Source: Sphingomonas sp. H160509 (GTDB taxonomy: Bacteria; Pseudomonadota; Alphaproteobacteria; Sphingomonadales; Sphingomonadaceae). Taken from it: a stretch of 64,000 bases of DNA. The notes beneath the pieces are model-generated. The model saw only the letters and a program-made list of their open reading frames with translations, searched no databases and had not been told where the DNA came from. Every line of letters starts with the position of its first letter. The stretch's first letter is position 1. Below are positions 30,195 to 38,414 of this stretch, piece after piece. The DNA is taken from NCBI RefSeq assembly GCF_024124765.2, contig NZ_JAMXSR020000002.1:2344001-2408000 (forward strand). Reading direction: 5' to 3'. Made by a program: the position numbers and the translations under genes.

Positions 30195-30348
30195 CCCGTT
30201 CGTGCTGAGTAGAGACCGAGTAGCTCCGTAAGGAGCGTATCGAGGGCCTCGTATCGAAGCATGGGTTCCGCGCGCCAACCTGTCCTTCGATACACCATCT
30301 CGATACGTCGCCTGCGCGACTACTCGACGGCTACTCGGGACGAACGGG
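30195..30348. repeat. Inverted repeat pair, CGAGTAG/GTATCGA type, family G
   Basis: In the 300-base spacer between tRNA-Phe and purK. The left copy (30195-30265) and the right copy (30278-30348) are imperfect reverse complements of about 70 bases. Shared strings include CCCGTTCGT, CGAGTAG, CGTATCGAG and GTATCGAAG. Each also holds a small inner hairpin (CTCCGTAAGGAG on the left; GTCGCCTGCGCGAC on the right). No gene is seen in this spacer. Confidence 0.8.
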
Positions 30349-30400
30349 TGGGGGAGGCAATCGAGACGAACAATGCAATCAAGATGGCATCAAGTTCGGT

Positions 30401-31467
30401 TCAACGGACGATCCGCGTAACGTGCCCCATCTTACGCCCCGGCCGCGCGGTGCCTTTGCCGTACAGGTGGAGATGCGCGCCGGGCTCGCCAAGCAGCTCC
30501 GCCCAGTGATCCGCGTCGTTGCCGATCAGGTTCTCCATCGTCGCCTCACGCCCCGTCAGCGTCGTTGCGCCGAGCGGCAGGCCGCAGATCGCGCGGATGT
30601 GGTTTTCGAATTGCGAGCATTCGGCGCCTTCGATCGTCCAGTGGCCGGAATTGTGCACGCGGGGGGCCATCTCGTTGAAGACCGGGCCGTCGGCGCCGAC
30701 GAAGAACTCACAGGCCAGCACGCCGACATAGTCGAGTTCGGCGGCGATCCGTTCGGCCAGCGTGGCGGCTTCGTCGGCCTGGGCCAGTACTGCGGCGGGT
30801 GCGGGGACGGTCGAGTGGCGGAGGATTGCGTCGTGGTGGACGTTGAGTGGTGGATCGTAGCGCGCGATGCCGCCGTCGAGGCCGCGGGCGATCAGGATCG
30901 AGAACTCGTGCTCGAACGGGACGAACGCTTCGAGCACTGCGGGGCCGCCGATCGTGTCCCAGGCGGCTTGCGCGCCGTCCGGAGCGTCGATCTTCACCTG
31001 GCCCTTGCCGTCATAGCCGAAGCGGGCGGTCTTGAGGATCGCGGGGGTGCCTATCGCCGTCAAGCCCGCCTGCAAGTTTTCGAGGCTGTCGACCGCGGCC
31101 CAGGGTGCCGGGCGGCCGCCGACACTCTCCACGAAGCGTTTTTCGCCGATGCGTTCCTGTGCGACGCGGAGAGCGCGCGGGCTTGGGTGGACTGGGACGC
31201 GGTCTGCGAGCCATTCCACCGGCTCGACCGCGATGTTCTCGAACTCGTAGGTCACCACGTCGCAGGCGTCGGCGAAGTCGGCGAGCACGATGCGGTTGTG
31301 GTAGTCGGCGCGCGTCATGGTCGAGGCGGACTGCGCGGCGACGCTCTCTTGGTCGGGCGCGAGGACGTGCGTGTGATAGCCGAGCTGCGCCGCGGCGGTC
31401 GCGAGCATGCGGCCGAGCTGGCCTCCGCCGAGGATGCCGATGGTCGATCCGGGGGAAGCGGCGTCAT
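30401..31467 (-). CDS. purK: N5-carboxyaminoimidazole ribonucleotide synthase (frameshifted)
   Basis: ATP-grasp enzyme of purine synthesis that joins bicarbonate to aminoimidazole ribonucleotide; about 355 residues after repair. The N-terminal dinucleotide-like motif IGILGGGQLGRMLA lies in a different frame from the ATG at 31467 because one base is missing in the G run at 31451-31455; repaired, it reads MTPLPPGSTIGILGGG. The ATP-grasp region ILKTARFGYDGKGQ, the metal ligands in LACEFFVGADGPVFNEMAPRVHNSGHWTIE, and the rest are intact. It follows purE by 25 bases, forming a purEK operon. Confidence 0.94.
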
Positions 31468-31492
31468 GTCAGCGTCTTTCAGGCTATCGTCT

Positions 31493-31968
<476 letters not shown>

Positions 31969-32037
31969 GATCGCCCCCCTGATTCAAGGAGCGCCGTGCC
32001 TAGCGACGTGGGGGGGATTGAGCAATGTTGTTGGTAC

Positions 32038-32156
32038 ACTGCTCCCCTCCCTGGAAGGGGAGGGGTTGGGGGTGGGTTGGCCGGTTGTCGGACGTCGTGG
32101 TCACCAAGCGGCCGACCCACCCCGGCCCCCTCCCTTCCAGGGAGGGGGGAAGCAAG
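32038..32156. repeat. Palindromic repeat doublet, family D
   Basis: Left CTCCCCTCCCTGGAAGGGGAGG with GGGTGGGTTGGCC, right GGCCGACCCACCCC with CCCTCCCTTCCAGGGAGGG. It occupies the spacer between purE and gpmA and closely resembles 5168-5282. Confidence 0.8.
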
Positions 32157-32166
32157 GGACGGTGTG

Positions 32167-32853
32167 TCAGCGCTCGCTTAGGTAGTAGCGGTCCGTCGCG
32201 TTCAGGTCGGCGTCGAGTTCGTAGACGATCGGCTGGCCGGTCGGGATCTCGAGGCTGGTGATCTCGTCGTCGGGGATGTTCGAGAGGTGCTTGACCAGCG
32301 CGCGCAGCGAGTTGCCGTGGGCGGAGATCAGGATGCGCTGGCCGTCCTTCAGCGCGGGGGCGATCCGCTCGTCCCAATAGGGGAGGACGCGGGCGATGGT
32401 GTCCTTGAGGCTCTCAGTCCTGGGGATCGCGATGCCGTCGTAACGCCGGTCCTTCGAGAGGTCGAACTCGCTGCCGTCGTCGAGCACGGGCGGCGGGACG
32501 TCGAAGCTGCGGCGCCAGATATGGACCTGCGCGTCGCCGTGCTTGGCCGCGGTCTCGGCCTTGTCGAGACCGGTGAGGCCGCCATAGTGACGCTCGTTCA
32601 GGCGCCAGTCCTTCTCGACCGGGAGCCAGAGGCGCCCCATCGCCTCCAGCGCGATGTTGAGCGTCTTGATCGCCCGCGTCTGGAGGCTGACGAAGGTCTG
32701 GTCGAAGTCGAGGCCCTTGGCGGCCATCAGCTCGCCCGCGGCCTTGGCCTCGGCCTCACCCTTGGCGGTCATGTCGACGTCCCACCAGCCGGTGAAGCGG
32801 TTCTCGAGGTTCCAGGTGGACTGGCCGTGGCGGATCAGGACTAGGGTCGGCAT
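32167..32853 (-). CDS. gpmA: 2,3-bisphosphoglycerate-dependent phosphoglycerate mutase
   Basis: Glycolytic enzyme interconverting 3- and 2-phosphoglycerate; 228 residues and intact. The phosphohistidine motif is [12 protein letters not shown] at the N-terminus, [16 protein letters not shown] is the substrate region and [17 protein letters not shown] holds the second catalytic histidine. Length and motifs match the dPGM family. It lies alone between a repeat and a hairpin-containing spacer. Confidence 0.96.
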   Translation of the reverse strand: MPTLVLIRHGQSTWNLENRFTGWWDVDMTAKGEAEAKAAGELMAAKGLDFDQTFVSLQTRAIKTLNIALEAMGRLWLPVEKDWRLNERHYGGLTGLDKAETAAKHGDAQVHIWRRSFDVPPPVLDDGSEFDLSKDRRYDGIAIPRTESLKDTIARVLPYWDERIAPALKDGQRILISAHGNSLRALVKHLSNIPDDEITSLEIPTGQPIVYELDADLNATDRYYLSER

Positions 32854-32917
32854 TCGGGCTCCTGGGATGGCGGGACTGAACGGGAGCGTTCAAAAGTTAG
32901 GATAAGGTTAGGCCAAC

Positions 32918-32958
32918 GCACGGTCCGCAGCGCTTGGACCCAAGCCTCCGGACCGTGC
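32918..32958. terminator. Hairpin between M14 peptidase and gpmA
   Basis: Perfect 10-base stem GCACGGTCCG/CGGACCGTGC at the ends, with an inner palindrome GCTTGGACCCAAGC in the loop. It lies 19 bases beyond the stop of the minus-strand M14 peptidase gene. No T run follows, so termination is plausible but not proven; an attenuator-like role is also possible. Confidence 0.5.
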
Positions 32959-32976
32959 CAAGCCGTTGTTATCGGG

Positions 32977-34109
32977 TCAGATTTCGTCGATCATGGCGGC
33001 AAGTGTCTCTAGCATCGCATGCGCGAGCTGTTTCGACCGCTCGGGCGACCAGCCGAATTCGGGATCGGCGTTGGCGTCGTGATCCTTGAACGGCATCTCC
33101 AGCGTCATCGACACCGCGCCGAAGCGTTCGGCGAGCTGGTTGGTCGACATCGATAGGTTGGCCGAGCCCGGGGCGGACTTGGGATAGCCCTTCTCGGTCT
33201 GGAAATCGGGCGTGTGCGCCGCGAGACGACGGCCGTATTCGTAGAATTTCTCGCCGTGCGCGTCGGTCCAGGAGGGAATGCCCTCGAAGCCTGCGATGAA
33301 GTTCGCAGGGATCGCCTCGTCACCGTGGATGTCCATCGCGACGTCGACGCCGGTCAGGTCCATCGCGTTGCGCACGCACAGGACCTCCGGGCTCTTCTCG
33401 GGCGTCGGCGTGTGCCATTCGCGGTTGAGGTTCACGCCCACGGCATTGGTGCGCAAGTGACCGCGGCGCGTGCCGTCCGGGTTCATGTTGGGAACGACGT
33501 TGAAGGTCGCCTTCGCCAGCAGGTCCGCCGTAATCGGGTCGGCCGGATCGGTCAGCCGCTCCAGCGCGCCTTCCATCCACCATTCGGTCATCGATTCGCC
33601 GGGATGCTGGCGACCGTAGATCCAGACCTGCTTCGGGCCCGCCCCGATCGTGAAGCAGTCGATCGCCTGCCCGTCGAGCGACTGGCCGAGTTCGCGGTGC
33701 GCGACGCCCGGCAGCAACGCCGTGCGCGCCACCAGAGCCTCGTGCATCTCCATCGTGTACGGCGCGAAATACGCGAACCAGGCGAGATCGGTGTCCGCGG
33801 TGAAGTCAAATTCGAGCACGCCGTTTTCATAGCGTGTCTCGATCATCCGCCACGCCTGCCGATCGGTGCTGGCGCGCGCCTTGTAGCCCGGCCAACCGAA
33901 CGGATAGGCCGACTTGCCCGCATTCAGGATGCGGTAGGTCAACGTGCGGCCGGCCGCCCCCGCCACGCGGAAATAGAACCACTGGAAAAATCGGACTGGA
34001 AATCGGTGACGATCTCCAGATCGATCCGGTCTCCCTCGACGGCGACAACACGGATGTTGCCGCCATCAAAGGCTGCGTTGACGGTCGGGCTCATGGTTTG
34101 CGCGTTCAT
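32977..34109 (-). CDS. M14 family zinc carboxypeptidase (frameshifted)
   Basis: About 378 residues after repair, with an N-terminal beta domain and a C-terminal M14 domain of the cytosolic-carboxypeptidase-like type. The zinc-binding motif is GRQHPGES (H and E), with the third ligand in AMDIHGDE. The substrate arginine region is NMNPDGTRRGHLRTNAVGVNLNREW, and the catalytic glutamate is in MTLEMPFKD. A missing T in the run at 33985-33989 splits the N-terminal domain; repaired, it reads QSDFFQWFYFRVAGAAG. There is no signal peptide. The ATG at 34109 overlaps the stop of the upstream lipoprotein gene (ATGA). Substrate is unknown. Confidence 0.88.
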
Positions 34110-34733
34110 TTCACCTGGATAGTGCGACCGGACTCGCCGGGGAACCCCATGAACAATGCGCGGGCGAGCTTGTCGGCCTGGATATCGGTCCGGGCATCCT
34201 CCTTGCGAGCATCGGCGAACGACTGGGCGCGGCCTTCCCAGACGGGCGACTGATCGGCGCTGCGCTTGATCGTCACCGACAGCTCGGAGACGAGGATCGC
34301 GGTGCTGCCGCCGCCGCCGATCGGGAAGCCGACCCCGCCGCCGAGCCCGACGCCACCGCCGCCGCCGCGACGACCACCGCCACCGCTGAAGCCGCCGCCA
34401 CCGATGCCGATGCTGATCGGCGACTGCTTGGGCGGCCCTGCCTGCGTGGTGCGGGTAAAGCCTACGGTGGCGACCAGCAATGGCTTGGCCCCGGGCGCGG
34501 GGACGCTGTAGCCGGCCTGGAGCAACTGACCCTGCACGGCGGCGGCGTAGGTCTTGAACTCGATGCTGGCCGGGCCGCCGGCGGTCAGCGGCTGGACGGC
34601 GATGGTGCCGCGGTCGATCGGCTCGCCGAGATGATAGCGCAGCACCTCGGTCGGCGGCAGCGACGGGCCGGTCGCGCACGCGGTGAGGGGATGCGCTTGC
34701 CAGCGCCAGGACCAGGATCGAACGAACCGCCAT
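34106..34733 (-). CDS. DUF4136 lipoprotein with glycine-rich segment (frameshifted)
   Basis: Predicted lipoprotein of about 208 residues. From the ATG at 34733 the leader reads MAVRSILVLALASA and, after an extra base near 34688-34692, PLTAC, a lipobox whose cysteine would be lipidated. The body begins PPTEVLRYHLGEP and includes a glycine-rich stretch of about 45 residues (GIGGGGFSGGGGRRGG and similar), then ILVSELSVTIKRSADQSPVWEGRA. This fits DUF4136 proteins, which have no known function. Its TGA overlaps the ATG of the M14 peptidase gene, so the two are probably expressed together. Confidence 0.78.
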
Positions 34734-34815
34734 CGGGACTTCCTTAGAATGTTGCGCTATAGTAACGCTCCGACCAGCCGAGTGGGTTCCCGGATGGTAG
34801 GAGCGTGTCCGTTGC

Positions 34816-34844
34816 TTGACTTGGACACACCCCGCCATTAGGCG
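34816..34844 (+). promoter_or_regulatory. Possible promoter of rpmJ
   Basis: A good -35-like TTGACT at 34816-34821, about 75 bases before rpmJ. The matching -10 region (ATTAGG or TAGGCG at 34837-34844) is poor by E. coli standards, as is common in this group. Weak support. Confidence 0.3.
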
Positions 34845-34890
34845 ATCCCGTCTTTCCGCACACCTAGATTTGAAAAGAAGCGAATCGATC

Positions 34891-35016
34891 ATGAAGATCC
34901 GCAATTCCCTGAAGTCGCTCAAGGATCGTCACCGCGATAACCGCGTGATCCGTCGTCGTGGCCGTACCTACGTCATCAACAAGACCAACCGTCGCTTCAA
35001 GGCACGCCAGGGCTAA
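34891..35016 (+). CDS. rpmJ: 50S ribosomal protein L36
   Basis: Small large-subunit protein of 41 residues, [16 protein letters not shown] at the start and NRRFKARQG at the end. It is the form without the four zinc-binding residues (C-minus type), standard in alphaproteobacteria. GAAGCGA lies upstream as a weak ribosome binding site. It stands alone, with a HAD-type gene starting within a few bases of its stop. Confidence 0.96.
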   Translation: MKIRNSLKSLKDRHRDNRVIRRRGRTYVINKTNRRFKARQG

Positions 35017-35020
35017 CGCC

Positions 35021-35637
35021 CTGATTACCGCCGTCATTTTCGACGTCGGTCGTGTTCTTTACGACTGGGATCCCCGGATCCTGTACGAGCGCCTGATCGA
35101 TGACGATCGGGCGCTCGACGCGTTCCCTGCGCGACGTCGTGACGATCGACTGGCACTTCCAGCACGACGCTGGCCGCGACTTCGCCGACACCTCGGCGGA
35201 GCTTGCCGCGTTGCATCCTCAGCATGCCGAGCTGATCGCCGCCTGGGGGGCCGCTATTCAACGAGAGCATCGGTGCGCGAATCGCCGGGATGCAGGAGAT
35301 CGTCGAGGAGCTGGACGCGGCCGGCGTACCGCTGTTCGCGATCACGAACTTCAGCCACGAGTTCTGGCCACCCTTCCGTGCGCGTGAAGCGCATCTGTTC
35401 GACCGGTTCCGCGACGTCGTCGTGTCGGGCGAGGAGAAGATGGTGAAGCCCGATGCGCCGATCTATCGGTTGGCGCTGGAGCGATTCGGGCTGGCGGCGG
35501 CGGAGGCTGTGTTCGTCGACGACAATGCGGCGAACGTGGCGGCGGCGCGAGCGCTGGGGATCGAATCGGTGCTGTTTACGGACGCGGCGGATTTTCGCGC
35601 GCGGTTGGTCGAGCTGGGGCTTCCGATCGCGGCCTGA
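35021..35637 (+). CDS. HAD family hydrolase, haloacid-dehalogenase type (two frameshifts)
   Basis: About 205 residues after repair. The four HAD motifs are visible: nucleophile FDVGRVLYDWDP, motif II FAITNFS, the lysine in KMVKPDAPIYRLAL, and the acidic FVDDNAANVAAA. It is close to subfamily IA phosphatases and 2-haloacid dehalogenases; substrate is unknown. Extra bases at 35122-35126 and in the G run at 35245-35250 split it in three. No ATG or GTG is in frame at the N-terminus. Related proteins begin MITAVIFD, so CTG at 35021, five bases after the rpmJ stop, is the likely site, either a true rare start or a misread ATG. Confidence 0.85.
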
Positions 35638-35660
35638 CCTGCCGACATCTGTATCAGAGA

Positions 35661-35724
35661 TTGTTTCCCCGCGAAGGCGGGGACCCAGACTGGGCTCCCG
35701 CCTTCGCGGGAGAACAAGGAAGGG
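35661..35724. repeat. Palindromic repeat pair, family E
   Basis: TTTCCCCGCGAAGGCGGGGA then CCCAGACTGGG then CTCCCGCCTTCGCGGGAG, followed by AACAAGGAAGGG. An almost identical 62-base copy in reverse orientation lies at 57667-57731. It separates the HAD gene from the convergent L,D-transpeptidase gene. Confidence 0.85.
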
Positions 35725-35748
35725 ATTACTGCCCTCCCCTATCGGCAA

Positions 35749-36363
35749 TCACTGCTCCAGCGAGATCGATTGGCGCAGGTTCGCCACCGCCGTCTCCTGA
35801 TCCGCGACGGGCGCTTCCGGCATCACGCCGCCCTCGAAATCGTCCGTCACCGTCACCGTCGTCCCCAGCGTGGTCACCCCGAACAGCTGCTTGGCGAAAC
35901 CGAGCGGCACGCGGATGCAGCCGTGCGATGCGGGGAAACCTGGGTTGCGGCCTGCATGGATCGCGATGCCGTCCCAGGTCAGCCGCTGCATGAACGGCAT
36001 CGACGCATCGTCGTACAGGCTCGACTTGTGGACCGCGTTCTTCTGCAGGATCGGGTAGGTGCCGACCGGCGTATCCTTGCCATCCTTGCCGCTGGAGATC
36101 GTGGTCGCCGCGATCATCGTCGACCCGCGATAGACGAACGCGCGCTGCTCCTGCAGGCTGACGACGACGCTGACGGGCTCGCTGGAGCCATTGTCCTTCC
36201 AGACGAACTGGTTGGGCGAGAGTTCGGTCGCGGCCTGTTCGATCGGCATCGTGGCGATGGCGGCGGCCGATGCGGCCTGCGCGGGGTTTGCGCCCACCAG
36301 AATCGCAAAGGTCAGCCCCATTGCCATGAACGACCGCGCCGTCCCGTTCGCCATCTTGCCCAT
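35749..36363 (-). CDS. L,D-transpeptidase (YkuD domain)
   Basis: Periplasmic cell-wall enzyme of 204 residues that makes 3-3 cross-links or attaches proteins to peptidoglycan. A signal peptide (SFMAMGLTFAILVGANPAQA) precedes the YkuD domain. The catalytic motif is ASHGCIRVP with His147 and Cys149, preceded by IAIHAGRNPGFP. The ATG at 36363 puts the signal peptide near the N-terminus; longer in-frame starts exist but add an unlikely leader. It is divergent from a second L,D-transpeptidase-type gene 204 bases away. The reading frame is intact. Confidence 0.93.
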   Translation of the reverse strand: MGKMANGTARSFMAMGLTFAILVGANPAQAASAAAIATMPIEQAATELSPNQFVWKDNGSSEPVSVVVSLQEQRAFVYRGSTMIAATTISSGKDGKDTPVGTYPILQKNAVHKSSLYDDASMPFMQRLTWDGIAIHAGRNPGFPASHGCIRVPLGFAKQLFGVTTLGTTVTVTDDFEGGVMPEAPVADQETAVANLRQSISLEQ

Positions 36364-36567
36364 CGTCGCGTCCGTCCTCGAATCCCGATATTTTCGCCCA
36401 ACGCGCGATTCTCGAAAACGTGCCGTCGGAGGATTGAGTCGACGAACCGACCCCAAGCCGGGGTAGTTTGAGGGAACGGACCCACAACCAGTGGAAATGG
36501 TTGCAGAATATTCACGGAAAATCGGCTATAGGATGTTCCAAGAAACGGGGCAATTTCGGGAAAATCG

Positions 36568-37272
36568 ATGCACGACGAGCAAAGTCTTGTGCGCGAACGA
36601 CGCGCGCTTCTGAAGAATGGTTTGGTATTGGCGGGGGCTTTGGTGGTGCCGGGGGCGGTGTCGGCGACGACGCGTCTCGGACGTCCGCTGACCGCACGTG
36701 ATTTGAAGCCGATGACGCAGCCACCGCTGCCGCGCACGACGGTTGCACTGACGTCGCCCAAGGTGGTTCGTCCCGACCTGCTGCGTCAGGCGATGGCGTC
36801 GCTGAGCCGTCACGGCAGCCGCATCCAGCATCACGACCGCATCGCGATCGCCGATTTCGCGGCGCCGTCGGGCAAGCCGCGCTTCCACTTCATCGATCTC
36901 GCCAGCGGGCGCAGCACGTCGTTGCTGGTCGCGCACGGCAGCGGCTCGGATCCGGCGCATACCGGGTATCTTGAGCGCTTCTCGAACCGCTTCGGCTCGA
37001 ACGCCTCGTCCGAGGGCGCGTTCGTCACCGACGATTATTATGTCGGCAAGCATGGCCGCTCGCAGCGCCTGATCGGTCTCGATCCGACCAACGACAACGC
37101 GCTCGATCGTGCGATCGTCGTGCATTCGGCGTGGTATGCGAACAAGGACATGATCGAGAGCCACGGCATGCTCGGTCGTAGCCAGGGGTGCTTCGCCGTC
37201 GGCGAGCGCGATCTGGACCAGGTGTTCGCACGGCTTGGTGCCGGTCGGATGATCTACGCCGCCAAGGTCTGA
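36568..37272 (+). CDS. L,D-transpeptidase-like murein enzyme (YkuD_2)
   Basis: 234 residues, exported. The N-terminus has twin arginines and a hydrophobic stretch (RERRALLKNGLVLAGALVVPG), compatible with Tat export. The domain contains FHFIDLASGRSTSLLVAHGSG, VVHSAWYANKDMIESHGMLGRS and the catalytic SQGCFAVG. This matches the murein L,D-transpeptidase catalytic domain family PF13645. Its role may overlap that of the neighbouring YkuD protein. It ends at a hairpin shared with the convergent glycosyltransferase gene. Confidence 0.92.
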   Translation: MHDEQSLVRERRALLKNGLVLAGALVVPGAVSATTRLGRPLTARDLKPMTQPPLPRTTVALTSPKVVRPDLLRQAMASLSRHGSRIQHHDRIAIADFAAPSGKPRFHFIDLASGRSTSLLVAHGSGSDPAHTGYLERFSNRFGSNASSEGAFVTDDYYVGKHGRSQRLIGLDPTNDNALDRAIVVHSAWYANKDMIESHGMLGRSQGCFAVGERDLDQVFARLGAGRMIYAAKV

Positions 37273-37278
37273 AATACC

Positions 37279-37310
37279 GGCCCGGACCGCGCTACTCCGC
37301 GGTCTGGGCC
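37279..37310. terminator. Bidirectional hairpin overlapping the glycosyltransferase stop
   Basis: GGCCCGGACCGCG at 37279-37291 pairs with CGCGGTCTGGGCC at 37298-37310 with one mismatch and a six-base loop. It lies at the convergence of the YkuD_2 gene and the glycosyltransferase gene, whose stop codon (37292-37294) is within it. Confidence 0.6.
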
Positions 37311-38414
37311 ATGCGGCTCTGCTGCATCCTCCGGCGGGCGCGCCTGACGCCGCCGATGAGTCCCGACCACAACAGCGCTTCGACGCCGGCATAGCCGAGC
37401 CCGAGATGATCGGGGCGCACGGCCAGCACGTCTTGCAGGCTGACCGTCCCGGCGCGTAGCCCCTGCCCGGCCGATATCGCCCCAGCGCCGTGCAGTCTCC
37501 CAGCGGATCAGGCGGATGTCATGCGCGGAACAGTCGTGCCTCGCCAGGAAGTCGGCCTGGATCACGCTCAGTGCGCTGCCCAGTGTCGCCAGCGCGGCGC
37601 GATCGGGGACCGGGCGCTTGGCCATGTTGTGCAGCATGATCAGGCGCGCAATCCGCTCCGCGCGATCGTCGAACAGCCGGGCATAGCGTTCGGTCAGGAC
37701 GCGGACCGAAGCGGCTTCCATCGTATCGACGAACCGCTTCGAGACGCCGCCGGGGTGGACGCGGTACAGCACCAGCGCCTCGTCCAGCCGCGCGATCGCG
37801 CCGAAATGCTGGATCCGCTGATACAGGTCGAAATCCTCGGCATACAAGAGCTCTGGCCGGGTCACCGGGTCGAGCTGTCGTGCCACCTCGGTCCGCATCA
37901 TCGTCGACGACCAGACCAGCGGGTTCTCGATACAGGTGAGCCATGCGACCAGCGCGGGCGTGGTGGTCGGCGCATAGCTGGACGGGCCGACCACGCCGGC
38001 AGTCAACAGTTCGGCGGCGGTGCCCAGCAGGACGGTGTTTGGATGCGCGTCGAGATACGCCACTTGCCACTCGAAGCGATCGGGGCGGCAGATATCGTCA
38101 TGGTCGAGCGCGGCGATGTAGCGGCCGCGTGCTTCTGCGAAGCCGCGGTTGCGGGCGAGCACCGGGCCGCCGTTCTTCGCCATCTGGACCAGTCGCACGC
38201 GGGGATCGCGCCAGGCGCGCACCACCTCGCGCGTGTCGTCGGTCGAGCAGTCGTCGACGACGATCACCTCGAAATCGGTGAAGGTCTGGGCTTGCAGGCT
38301 GGCGAGCGTTTCCTCGATCAACCCGGCGCCATTATACGCGGCCATGACCACGCTGACGACGGGGCTAACGGCGGGGCTCACGACGGGATCGCCCGTTCGA
38401 TCGTCCGACGTCAC
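37292..38414 (-). CDS. Family 2 glycosyltransferase (frameshifted near the C-terminus)
   Basis: About 374 residues after repair. The GT-A fold is shown by VVSVVMAAYNGAGLIEETLASL, VIVVDDCSTDDT, the DXD-like ALDHDD and EDFDLYQRI, which is typical of GT2 enzymes acting on lipid-linked or surface glycans. An extra base near 37480-37486 shifts the last 60 residues; repaired, they read DIAGQGLRAGTVSLQDVL and end RMAQTAE. The start is GTG at 38414, which overlaps the stop of the fusion gene (GTGA), so the two are translationally coupled. Donor and acceptor are unknown. Confidence 0.88.

Noticed and set aside
30025..30400. Integration site of a mobile element at tRNA-Phe
   Set aside because: The spacer contains only palindromic repeats. 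No integrase and no repeat of the tRNA 3' end was seen nearby.
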